Positions 1-6,462 of a DNA stretch of 13,274 nt are shown here, one piece after another. Under the pieces are notes generated by a model, which was given only the letters and a program-made list of their open reading frames with translations, searched no databases and was not told the origin of the DNA. The translations under genes were made by a program, and so were the position numbers. Origin of the DNA: an uncultured Eubacteriales bacterium. Its GTDB lineage: Bacteria; Bacillota; Clostridia; Oscillospirales; CAG-382. The stretch covers positions 1-13,274 of the forward strand of contig CAKSCN010000060.1 in assembly GCA_934444485.1 (NCBI GenBank). The letters are read 5' to 3'. Position 1 is the first letter of the stretch; the number at the start of each line of letters is the position of its first letter.

Positions 1-395
1 GCATTGAGTGCTCCTATGAAGCTCGGATTTTCGCAAATAACGACGTCGCCCTCGTTGCAGAGAACCTTGCACGTAAGGTCTATGCCCTGCTGACCGCCGG
101 TGACGATTATCGTTTCGTCGAAGTCACGACCGATGCCGAATTTTTCCTTCATGCGTGCCTCAACCTGACGTCGGAGGGGTGTATAACCCTCGGTAATGCC
201 GTATTGGAGAGCGACACCGGCTTCCTTTTCAAATATTTCGTCGGCGAGCACGTGAAGCTCCTCTACCGGGAACGACTTTGCGTTCGGGTTGCCGGCGGCA
301 AACGAAATCACGTTCGGGTTGGTGAGCGACTTGAATATCTCTCTTATCGCAGACGGCTTGAGTCCCGACACCTTATCCGAAAATGTAAACTGCAT
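1..395 (-). CDS. PLP-dependent class I/II aminotransferase, N-terminal part (runs off the left edge)
   Basis: Only the first 131 codons are present; the gene continues past base 1. The protein begins MQFTFSDKVSGLKPS and contains the family's N-terminal substrate-arm motif SFAAGNPNAKSFP (about residues 31-43), the Q-Y-G-x-T-E-G-Y segment (64-71), and the PLP phosphate-binding turn TGGQQGID (99-106), followed by the ENPSF segment (122-126). This pattern is typical of the free-standing COG1167 group (2-aminoadipate/aromatic aminotransferase-like, related to the aminotransferase half of MocR regulators). There is no N-terminal winged-helix domain, so it is an enzyme and not a MocR regulator. The catalytic lysine lies beyond the window, and the substrate cannot be told from this part. 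The ATG at 393-395 is preceded by AAAGGA (406-411) with 10 nt spacing and by its own promoter at 463-491, so it starts a transcription unit. Confidence 0.9.
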   Translation of the reverse strand, partial: MQFTFSDKVSGLKPSAIREIFKSLTNPNVISFAAGNPNAKSFPVEELHVLADEIFEKEAGVALQYGITEGYTPLRRQVEARMKEKFGIGRDFDETIIVTGGQQGIDLTCKVLCNEGDVVICENPSFIGALN

Positions 396-421
396 TATAT
401 CTCTGTCCTTTCTCTTTATGT

Positions 422-448
422 TCACTGACAGTGAGTGCCTTTCGGCAC
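422..448 (-). promoter_or_regulatory. Two adjacent stem-loops in the aminotransferase leader
   Basis: Between the predicted transcription start and the Shine-Dalgarno site lie two abutting inverted repeats. Read in the transcript, GTGCC-GAAA-GGCAC (448 to 435) is a 5-bp stem closed by a GNRA tetraloop. It is followed directly by TCACTG-T-CAGTGA (434 to 422), a perfect odd palindrome. Neither is followed by a U tract, so neither looks like a terminator. They may stabilise the mRNA 5' end or, for the palindrome, act as a DNA operator. The function is inferred. Confidence 0.5.
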
Positions 449-462
449 ACGTATTCTTTTAT

Positions 463-491
463 ATTGTAGCACAAAGGGGGCAAAAAGTCAA
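463..491 (-). promoter_or_regulatory. Sigma-A-type promoter of the aminotransferase gene
   Basis: On the minus strand the -35 box TTGACT (486-491) and -10 box TACAAT (463-468) are separated by exactly 17 bp, and TGC precedes the -10 as an extended -10 element. The start of transcription should fall near 456, giving a leader of about 60 nt before the ATG at 395. The promoter lies just downstream of the terminator of the large surface-protein gene, so the two genes are separate transcription units. Confidence 0.85.
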
Positions 492-545
492 TACCGCAGT
501 GTAAAAAGTTACGAATCGCCGCAATTTATCGGGATATATGCGCAA

Positions 546-582
546 AAATAAAGCTTCCGCCTGCCGAAAAGACGACAGACGG
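546..582 (-). terminator. Intrinsic terminator of the surface-protein gene
   Basis: Read on the minus strand, CCGTCTGTCG (582-573) pairs with CGGCAGGCGG (566-557) in a 10-bp stem with two G-T wobbles around a 6-nt loop (TCTTTT). A T-rich run, TTTATTTTT, follows a few bases later. It begins 24 bp after the stop codon of the large gene. On the plus strand no T tract follows, so termination is expected for minus-strand transcription only. Confidence 0.85.
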
Positions 583-606
583 AAAAAAGGATGGTATGGT
601 GTTGGC

Positions 607-3600
607 TTATTTAGCGTAGTAGAAAATATTCTTACCGTCGCTCTTGAAGTTCTTCTCGAGATATGCGGGAATAAGTCCGTTGAAGGGAACGTATGCGTTG
701 GAGAATCTGAACATTGCCTTACCCTTTGTCTGGATGAAGGTGTTGCCCTTGAATTCCGCCGCTTCGTCGCCGCCTGCCTCGAATATAAAGAGCTGGTTTG
801 TGGAACGGTCAAATACGTTGCCGCTTATTACGAAGTGTGCCGTATCAACTGCGCCGCCGCTTCTGATGTGGGAGGGAGCGGTCTTGTCGGGACGTGTCTT
901 TCCGAAGCCGTCGCCTGCGTAGCGGCAGATGTTGTCGGTGTAGGAGATATTGACCTGATATCTTGTCGTACCTTCCCTTGCACGGATGAAATGCTCTATG
1001 GAGTATACGCAACGGAGAATAACGTTGTCCTTGTAGGTTACATTCTTCATAATGAAGTCACCCTCTGTTTCATGAGACACCTGATGCGTTACGCCTGCGT
1101 CATAAACCTGATCGATGTAGCAGTTGGAAACGGTATAGTCAGTTGCGCCGCCGTAAATCTCAACGGCATTTCCGAATCTTACAGCACCCTCGTTGTAGTT
1201 TTGGAGTGCACCGCCAATCCACCAGAATTCACAGTTTTGGACGGTAAGACCCTCGCATGTGCCTGCACCGACTCCGTGGCTTCCGCCGTATGCAATGCAT
1301 AGATTATCAAAGGTAATGTTATTTCCTGCGGAGAATACATTGTTTCTTCTGTTGAACTCGATGTTGGTAAATCTCTCTGCAGGGTTGCCGGAAGTAGAGC
1401 AGAGGTAAATGTAACCTGTATCGTTTGTCGCTTCAACTCTCTTTCCGCCAAGGTCATGGAAAAATTCAAGATCCTTCTTAAGATCCTTGTAACCTGTTAC
1501 GGCATTGGGTCCGTCGTAAAGAGTCTTCTGAGCGATGAGACTGTGATCGCCGCCGTTGAACACGATCTGTCCGACGTCATCCGCTATTCTTTCGCTGTAC
1601 TTGTAAACATTGGGAGTATCGGTTGCTTCCCACTTGCCGGTAACTGCGCCGTCGAAGGGAGAACCGTAGAACTTAGGCTTGTCGCCCTCGCCGTATGCGG
1701 AATATGTGATACCGCTTCTTGCACGGAACTTGACATCTCTCCAGAGGTCGCCTCTCTTGAAGTATACGACGCTTCCCTTGGTCATTGTAACGGCAGAAAG
1801 CTTGTCGAGAGTCTTCCAAGCGGTAGCCTCGGTGAGACCGTCGTTGGAGTCGTTACCCGTGCTTGCGGAAACATAGTATGCCTTGCCGTCGCCTGTAGGC
1901 TTTACTTCGGTCTTTGTCGCTTTTATCTCGGCGATTCTGTCCTCGGTCTTCTTATCGAGAGCCGCAAGGACGTCGTCGGGAATTGTTTCAAACTCGGACG
2001 CACCCTCAACGCCGTCTGTGAGAGTACCCTTTTCAAAATCGATTGTTATTGCTTTTTCGGCACCCTCAAACTTATATGTGCCGTCATCAGCCGTGCCTGT
2101 GATCTTCTTGCCGTCAGCCGCCGTAACCTTGATAACGACATAATCGGGCTTCTGCTCAACTACGGTTACGCTTCCCTCGCCCTTAGCGGTGAAGGTGTAG
2201 TCGGCAACCTCTTCGCCGGGAGTGTATATGCGTTCGCCGCCTATTGTACCGAGAAGTCTCTTTCCTCTGATTTCGCAGAATTCGAGGCTCTTGCCGGCGG
2301 TAGCGCCTGTGAAATCAGCACCGCTTTCGATTATGACTGCCGTTCCGGTGCAGTGTGTGGGCTTCTTTGCGTCGCCCTTGCCGGTGCCGGAGATTCCATT
2401 CCATATGCCGCCTCTTACGAGTACGTTGGAGTAAGCCTCGGTGACGCCTTCCTTGATGTAATTTACCGTACCGCCGAGGTCGAAGGCAGAGCCGCCGTAG
2501 ATGTTTACGTATGTGCTCTTCTCGCCACTCTTGACGCAGACGATATCTTTACCGAAAATAACGTTTCTGTTGTCGCAGTAGATGGACGCATTGGCACCCT
2601 CTGACATAATGGTGAGGTTATCAAAAATCGTGTCGCATCCGGGGATCAGGTTCTTCCAAGTCGGGAAGATAATCATTGCATCGTTTGTTTCTCTGTAGTC
2701 AACGCCGTCATAAACGCTCGTTATCATGAGCTTCTTTTTACCGCCGGTGGAGATATTTGCGCCAAGCCTATACTGACCGCAGACAACAACCGTACCCTCA
2801 TCATCGCCGATAATCTTGCGTGCAGCACCGAAGTCGGGTACTGCCTTATCGGGAGAAGAACCGTCGTTTGACGCATTGCCCTTTATACCGTCGAGATATA
2901 CAACCTTGCCATCGACCTTATACTCAACCTTGCCCGTACCCTTGGGGTTATCGATCGTGGGAGTATAGTCAACGCCGCCTGCCGCAACGACTATCTGGAA
3001 GTATGCCCAGTGGCCTTCGGGGACGTCGCTGAAGGTAAGGCGCTTGTTCTTGTTGAGGATTGATGCGGAATCATATACGCCGCATACTCTGTTGATAACG
3101 GCGACAACCTCCGCACGGGTTATTGTCTTGTCTGGGCGGAATGTGCCGTCGTTATAGCCGTTTACAAGCTTATTCGAGGACGCAGCCATGATTGCGTCGT
3201 AGTACTTGTGAGTCTCGGGAACATCGGAGAAGCTCTGTGCGTCGGACTTCACGGTTATATTTGCGGAGAGATTTACGAGGGAAACGAACTCCGCTCTCGT
3301 GATTGCGCGGTTGGGGTCAAAGTTTTCAAAGGAATCGTAGAATCCGAACTCTTCGAGATATGCTATGGTGTTGAAGAACCAGTCGTCGGACTTCACGTTC
3401 TCAAACTTTGTCTCTGTGTACTCCTTGGAAACATCGGTTTTGTCGCAGAGTCTTACGATAATCGTGGATGCCTCGGCTATGGTGATATTCTTGGAGGGCT
3501 TGAAGGTGCCGTCGCTGTAGCCGGTCATATAAGTCGAAGCAAGGGATGTGAGCATCTTAGGCTTGAGAAGCTCCTTCTCCGCATTTGCGTTGACATCGGA

Positions 3601-4557
3601 CTCAACGAACTTTACTGCCGCATTGAGGTTCTTTATCTCAGTCTTGCCGTTTGCAACAACAGTACCGTCAATCTCCGCACCGTAGCCCTTGTCGGCGAGA
3701 ACGTAGAATTCACCCTTTGCCGCAAGAGGAATTATGTAGCCCTGAGTGCCGGTGACCGTCATGGTGTTGTCAACGGTTTCTTCGCAAGCGGCTCCGTTAT
3801 AGCTTATGAAAAGCTTTGTGCCGGAAATCTCCCAAGCCGCACTTCCGGAAAAATACGTCTTTTCCTTGTCTTTGCTGTTTGTACACTCAAATCCGTCACC
3901 GAGTGCAAGACGAGCGTCAATCGTGGGACGAGGCTTGTCGTCCGAACCCTTACCGGCGGCTTTTATTAACCCGAATGAACCGGAAAGGACGGTTATTGAG
4001 GAGTTTGCCGGGAAGTTCTTAGAGTCGGAAAGGTCGAATGCGGAGCCACCGTAAACATTGAGTTTTCCATCACCCTTTGTCTCTATGCCGTAACCCATAA
4101 CAACAGGATGATGATCGGCATAAACCGAATTATTATTTCCGACAACCTCGATAACCATATTTTCGAAAAGAAATGCATTATGAAGAGAGAGGTTTTTCCA
4201 GTTCTCTGGGAATCTGAGACACCCCTTATTCCTGTAATCATTTCCGCCGTAAACGGAGGTAATCTTCACTACAGCCCCGGAATCGGCACTTCCGATTCCG
4301 GTGTTACCGGTAATCTCAACGGGACCAGTGAGTACCACTGTGCCGCCGCCTGCATTCGCAACCGCCCGTATTGCGGTAACAAACGACTTTGCAGGTTTGT
4401 CGGGTGTCGCACCGCCTGTTGCCGTACCGTTTTCGCCGTCAACATAGACGACGGTTGTGCCGGTCACGGTCGATATTGCCGATGCCGGAATGGTAAATGT
4501 CGCAAGCAATCCCACCGAAAGAATCACGGCGAGAACAAGTGATGTAAGTCTTTTCAT
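607..4557 (-). CDS. Secreted SLH-domain surface protein with a duplicated module and a C-terminal right-handed beta-helix
   Basis: A 1316-residue exported protein. Residues 1-28 form a classic signal peptide (MKR, hydrophobic core, PASA cleavage region). Residues about 36-319 and 552-843 are two copies of the same module (shared ITSVYxGxDYR, FPxWKNL and YGGSAFDL). Between them, about 333-492, are three S-layer homology (SLH) motifs, with GYSDGTFKPSKNIT, ITRAEFVSLV and GYNDGTFRPDKTITRAE clearly visible, and a half motif FSDVPEGHWAY near 509. SLH domains bind pyruvylated secondary cell-wall polysaccharide, so the protein is probably anchored to the wall. Residues about 892-1316 begin YYVSASTGNDSNDGLTEATA, a common entry to right-handed parallel beta-helix proteins (polysaccharide lyase/glycosidase-like or binding). 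Many short N-x-I/F turns follow, such as NNITFDNL and VSNCYIDQVYDAG. A carbohydrate target is inferred and no catalytic residues can be assigned. AAGGAGGA (4562-4569) sits 4 nt before the ATG; the gene has its own promoter and terminator. Confidence 0.9.
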   Translation of the reverse strand: MKRLTSLVLAVILSVGLLATFTIPASAISTVTGTTVVYVDGENGTATGGATPDKPAKSFVTAIRAVANAGGGTVVLTGPVEITGNTGIGSADSGAVVKITSVYGGNDYRNKGCLRFPENWKNLSLHNAFLFENMVIEVVGNNNSVYADHHPVVMGYGIETKGDGKLNVYGGSAFDLSDSKNFPANSSITVLSGSFGLIKAAGKGSDDKPRPTIDARLALGDGFECTNSKDKEKTYFSGSAAWEISGTKLFISYNGAACEETVDNTMTVTGTQGYIIPLAAKGEFYVLADKGYGAEIDGTVVANGKTEIKNLNAAVKFVESDVNANAEKELLKPKMLTSLASTYMTGYSDGTFKPSKNITIAEASTIIVRLCDKTDVSKEYTETKFENVKSDDWFFNTIAYLEEFGFYDSFENFDPNRAITRAEFVSLVNLSANITVKSDAQSFSDVPETHKYYDAIMAASSNKLVNGYNDGTFRPDKTITRAEVVAVINRVCGVYDSASILNKNKRLTFSDVPEGHWAYFQIVVAAGGVDYTPTIDNPKGTGKVEYKVDGKVVYLDGIKGNASNDGSSPDKAVPDFGAARKIIGDDEGTVVVCGQYRLGANISTGGKKKLMITSVYDGVDYRETNDAMIIFPTWKNLIPGCDTIFDNLTIMSEGANASIYCDNRNVIFGKDIVCVKSGEKSTYVNIYGGSAFDLGGTVNYIKEGVTEAYSNVLVRGGIWNGISGTGKGDAKKPTHCTGTAVIIESGADFTGATAGKSLEFCEIRGKRLLGTIGGERIYTPGEEVADYTFTAKGEGSVTVVEQKPDYVVIKVTAADGKKITGTADDGTYKFEGAEKAITIDFEKGTLTDGVEGASEFETIPDDVLAALDKKTEDRIAEIKATKTEVKPTGDGKAYYVSASTGNDSNDGLTEATAWKTLDKLSAVTMTKGSVVYFKRGDLWRDVKFRARSGITYSAYGEGDKPKFYGSPFDGAVTGKWEATDTPNVYKYSERIADDVGQIVFNGGDHSLIAQKTLYDGPNAVTGYKDLKKDLEFFHDLGGKRVEATNDTGYIYLCSTSGNPAERFTNIEFNRRNNVFSAGNNITFDNLCIAYGGSHGVGAGTCEGLTVQNCEFWWIGGALQNYNEGAVRFGNAVEIYGGATDYTVSNCYIDQVYDAGVTHQVSHETEGDFIMKNVTYKDNVILRCVYSIEHFIRAREGTTRYQVNISYTDNICRYAGDGFGKTRPDKTAPSHIRSGGAVDTAHFVISGNVFDRSTNQLFIFEAGGDEAAEFKGNTFIQTKGKAMFRFSNAYVPFNGLIPAYLEKNFKSDGKNIFYYAK
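2029..2904 (-). repeat. Second copy of the intragenic module (residues about 552-843)
   Basis: It begins VVYLDGIKGNASNDGSSPDK and matches the first copy in order: KLMITSVYDGVDYR, MIIFPTWKNL, IFDNLTI, VNIYGGSAFDL, GTGKGDAKKP, and a closing DGKKITG...EKAITIDFEKG segment. Identity is moderate at protein level and the codons have diverged, so this is an old duplication and not a recent DNA repeat. The boundaries are approximate. Confidence 0.75.
3601..4452 (-). repeat. First copy of the intragenic module (residues about 36-319)
   Basis: It begins VVYVDGENGTATGGATPDK and contains VVKITSVYGGNDYR, CLRFPENWKNL, LFENMVIEV, LNVYGGSAFDL, AAGKGSDDKPRP and a closing beta-rich stretch with NLNAAVKFVES. 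Each landmark recurs in the same order in the second copy. The final 70 or so residues of each copy look like a small beta-sandwich linker. The boundaries are approximate. Confidence 0.75.
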
Positions 4558-4577
4558 ATTTTCCTCCTTAAGATACT

Positions 4578-4590
4578 CTGCAACTTGCAG
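4578..4590. promoter_or_regulatory. Perfect 13-bp palindrome between promoter and ribosome binding site
   Basis: CTGCAA-C-TTGCAG is a perfect odd palindrome located about 17 nt downstream of the predicted transcription start and 9 nt upstream of the Shine-Dalgarno site of the surface-protein gene. It could be an operator that blocks transcription or a 5-bp leader hairpin (CTGCA-AGT-TGCAG in the transcript). The sequence does not decide between them. Confidence 0.4.
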
Positions 4591-4613
4591 TATTCCTATT
4601 GGCTTACGATTAT

Positions 4614-4642
4614 ATTTTACACTATTTGCACAACATTGTCAA
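4614..4642 (-). promoter_or_regulatory. Sigma-A-type promoter of the surface-protein gene
   Basis: On the minus strand a consensus -35 box TTGACA (4637-4642) and a -10 box TAAAAT (4614-4619) are spaced 17 bp apart. The DNA upstream (about 4650-4735) is very A/T-rich with A tracts, as an UP element would be. The predicted leader is about 50 nt. A near-consensus promoter suggests strong expression unless repressed. Confidence 0.85.
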
Positions 4643-4759
4643 CAGGTGTAACAAAGAAAAAGTATCATAAAACAATAAAAATTCGGAAAAATATGCTTTT
4701 TCGATAAACTGATTTTTCACAATATAAAAAATGAGGCCGGATTTTTGTGTAATGTGTAC

Positions 4760-4797
4760 AAAAATAGGTGCGAACCCCTAAGCGTGAGATCCGCACC
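4760..4797 (-). terminator. Intrinsic terminator ending the long minus-strand operon
   Basis: Read on the minus strand, GGTGCG (4797-4792) pairs with CGCACC (4772-4767). The stem continues after a G/T mismatch with ATCTC against GGGGT, including wobbles, around a short loop, and is followed at once by TATTTTTGT. It starts 7 nt after the stop codon of the DUF1294 gene. It separates the nine-gene run from the surface-protein promoter. Confidence 0.85.
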
Positions 4798-4804
4798 GTC
4801 AGCA

Positions 4805-5143
4805 CTAAAGTTTAATTGTTCCGTTCTTCACAAGAAGCCACACAATGCAAATCTGCACCGCAATTATGAACGGTATTCCGAAAACGAAGCTTATGTGCTT
4901 TGTTTTGTGTCTGAAAGCGTACATTCCGACAATCATGCCGAGTGAGCCGCCGAAGAACGACAAAACGAAGAAGTCCTTTTCGGGGACACGCTCCTTTCCG
5001 AGAATCGCCGAAAGTTTATCATGTCGGCAAAGAAAGAAGACGTAAACATTCATTATAACGAGGTAGACGATTGCTGCGCCCTTTAGGGGATTTTCCTCCA
5101 TGAAGCTTGCGAACGGCTCGATAAATTCAAGAAATGCGCTCAT
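4805..5143 (-). CDS. DUF1294 small integral membrane protein
   Basis: A 112-residue membrane protein with about three transmembrane segments (near residues 22-39, 57-77 and 86-107). It has the DUF1294 hallmarks in order: HDK after the first segment (41-43), R-V-P-E (52-55), the glycine-rich GGSLG (65-69), FRHKT (77-81) and a final hydrophobic segment starting near GIPFI. The molecular function of DUF1294 is not known. I chose the ATG at 5141-5143 because AAAGG lies at a suitable distance upstream. An in-frame GTG at 5153-5155 would overlap that Shine-Dalgarno site and so is less likely. It is the last gene of the operon, 47 bp after the U32 gene and 7 nt before the terminator. Confidence 0.85.
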   Translation of the reverse strand: MSAFLEFIEPFASFMEENPLKGAAIVYLVIMNVYVFFLCRHDKLSAILGKERVPEKDFFVLSFFGGSLGMIVGMYAFRHKTKHISFVFGIPFIIAVQICIVWLLVKNGTIKL

Positions 5144-5190
5144 TATGTACGACACCTTTCTTATGTTTCACCGTCGGCGTGCGGTATACA

Positions 5191-6438
5191 TCACACTCCG
5201 CTTACGATATCCCCGGGGTGAAGCTCAAAGGGAGCGGCAACCGAGTAGCGCATTTTCGGGTGCGGTGCGCACTCTATCTTTTCGCCGTTTTCGTTGCGAA
5301 GATCCGAAAGCACAATATCACAAAAACCCTTGCCTGGCGAAATAACTCTTGCGTGTTCTCCCTCGGAGACCTTGTTTCTCTGTAAAAGCACGGCACGTCC
5401 CGTCTCTTTGTCGAAGCTCTCGACCGTTGCGAGGTACGCCTTATCCCTTATGTAGCCGCCCTCGCCCCATATCTGTGCGTTGTCGAGGGGACTTGTGTAG
5501 AAGTAGCCGGTACAGTAACCTCTGTGGCTCACGCTCTCCACCTCTTCGAGAGACTTCGGATCAAATTTATAGCCGTCGGGATCCGCAAGGTAGGCGTTCA
5601 GCTCGTTTTTGTAAGCATTTGCGGTGATTGCCGTGTAGTATGCGCTCTTTACCCTGCCCTCTATTTTGAAGCTGTCGATTCCGGCTTTCACGAGGTCGGG
5701 GATATGCTCTATCATGCACATATCGTTTGAGCTGAACATGAAAGTCCCGTGTTCATTCTGAACCGCCTCAAAGCTCCGTTCGGGCTTACCGGTTTCTTGT
5801 ATCTCCGCCGTTATCTCTTTTGCGTCGTATTCCCAGCGGCAGGGCTGTGCGCACGCACCACGGTTTGCGTCTCTGCCGATGAAGTAGTTCGACAGAAGGC
5901 ATCTTCCCGAGTGGGAAACGCACATTGCGCCGTGTACGAACGCTTCGAGTTCAAGCTCGGGAGGTATTTCGCTTCGTATCTCCGCAATTTCGGCAAGCGA
6001 AAGCTCTCTTGCAAGCACGATTCTCGTCGCACCGAGTTCATACCACGCACGGCAGGCGGCGGCATTGAGTGTGTTCGCCTGAGTTGAAATGTGGATATCG
6101 ACATTCGGCGCATACTTTTTCGCCAGCGAGAAGACGCCTATATCCGAGATAATGAGTGCGTCCGGTGCGATTTCGCCGAGATAAGCAAGATACTCACGCA
6201 GAGCCTTTTCCTCGCTCGGTCGGGGCATGATATTGACTGTGACGTAAACCCTGACGCCCTTGCCGTGGGCGTACTCAATCGCCGCCGCAAGCTCTTCGTC
6301 GGTGAAATTATCCGACGCAGTTCTCATTCCGAAGCTCTTTCCGGCAAGGTACACGGCGTCAGCACCGTAGAGTATGGCGAAGCGCATTTTTTCAAAATTA
6401 CCGGCAGGTGCCAGAATTTCCGGTCTTTTTATCATCAT
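5191..6438 (-). CDS. trhP: Peptidase U32 family protein, TrhP-like (tRNA wobble uridine hydroxylation)
   Basis: A 415-residue protein with the N-terminal PEILAPAGNFEKMRFAILYG and GADAVYLAG segments typical of U32 proteins and the U32 signature EAFVHGAMCVSHSGRCLLS (about 165-183). Four cysteines at C173, C180, C196 and C200 match the conserved set that binds an iron-sulfur cluster in relatives such as UbiU/UbiV. The C-terminal beta-barrel-like part (from about 330) and overall length fit the YegQ/TrhP2 branch, which makes 5-hydroxyuridine at tRNA position 34 in a prephenate-dependent pathway. Despite the family name, protease activity is unlikely. Its position right after mltG (24 bp gap) repeats the B. 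subtilis mltG-trmR-trhP order and supports the assignment. The start could be either of two adjacent ATGs; AAAGG is 4 nt from the first and 7 nt from the second, so 6435 is equally possible. Confidence 0.85.
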   Translation of the reverse strand: MMIKRPEILAPAGNFEKMRFAILYGADAVYLAGKSFGMRTASDNFTDEELAAAIEYAHGKGVRVYVTVNIMPRPSEEKALREYLAYLGEIAPDALIISDIGVFSLAKKYAPNVDIHISTQANTLNAAACRAWYELGATRIVLARELSLAEIAEIRSEIPPELELEAFVHGAMCVSHSGRCLLSNYFIGRDANRGACAQPCRWEYDAKEITAEIQETGKPERSFEAVQNEHGTFMFSSNDMCMIEHIPDLVKAGIDSFKIEGRVKSAYYTAITANAYKNELNAYLADPDGYKFDPKSLEEVESVSHRGYCTGYFYTSPLDNAQIWGEGGYIRDKAYLATVESFDKETGRAVLLQRNKVSEGEHARVISPGKGFCDIVLSDLRNENGEKIECAPHPKMRYSVAAPFELHPGDIVSGV

Positions 6439-6462
6439 TTTACCTTTCGTTTCTGTGCGGTC

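Noticed and set aside
538..2604. Long plus-strand open frames opposite the surface-protein gene (about 250 and 380 codons)
   Set aside because: They lie entirely antisense to a gene with a signal peptide, SLH motifs, promoter and terminator. They show no recognisable domain and no good ribosome binding site, and reflect codon bias of the real gene. The same holds for the plus-strand frames at 3208-3969 and 12210-13034.
4684..4703. A/T hairpin GAAAAA-TATGC-TTTTTC upstream of the surface-protein promoter
   Set aside because: The stem is all A-T apart from its ends and there is no gene upstream on the plus strand to terminate. It is better explained as A-tract DNA upstream of a promoter.
5144..5155. 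GTG start for the DUF1294 gene at 5155
   Set aside because: The only ribosome binding site (AAAGG) overlaps this GTG; the ATG 12 bases downstream has correct spacing.
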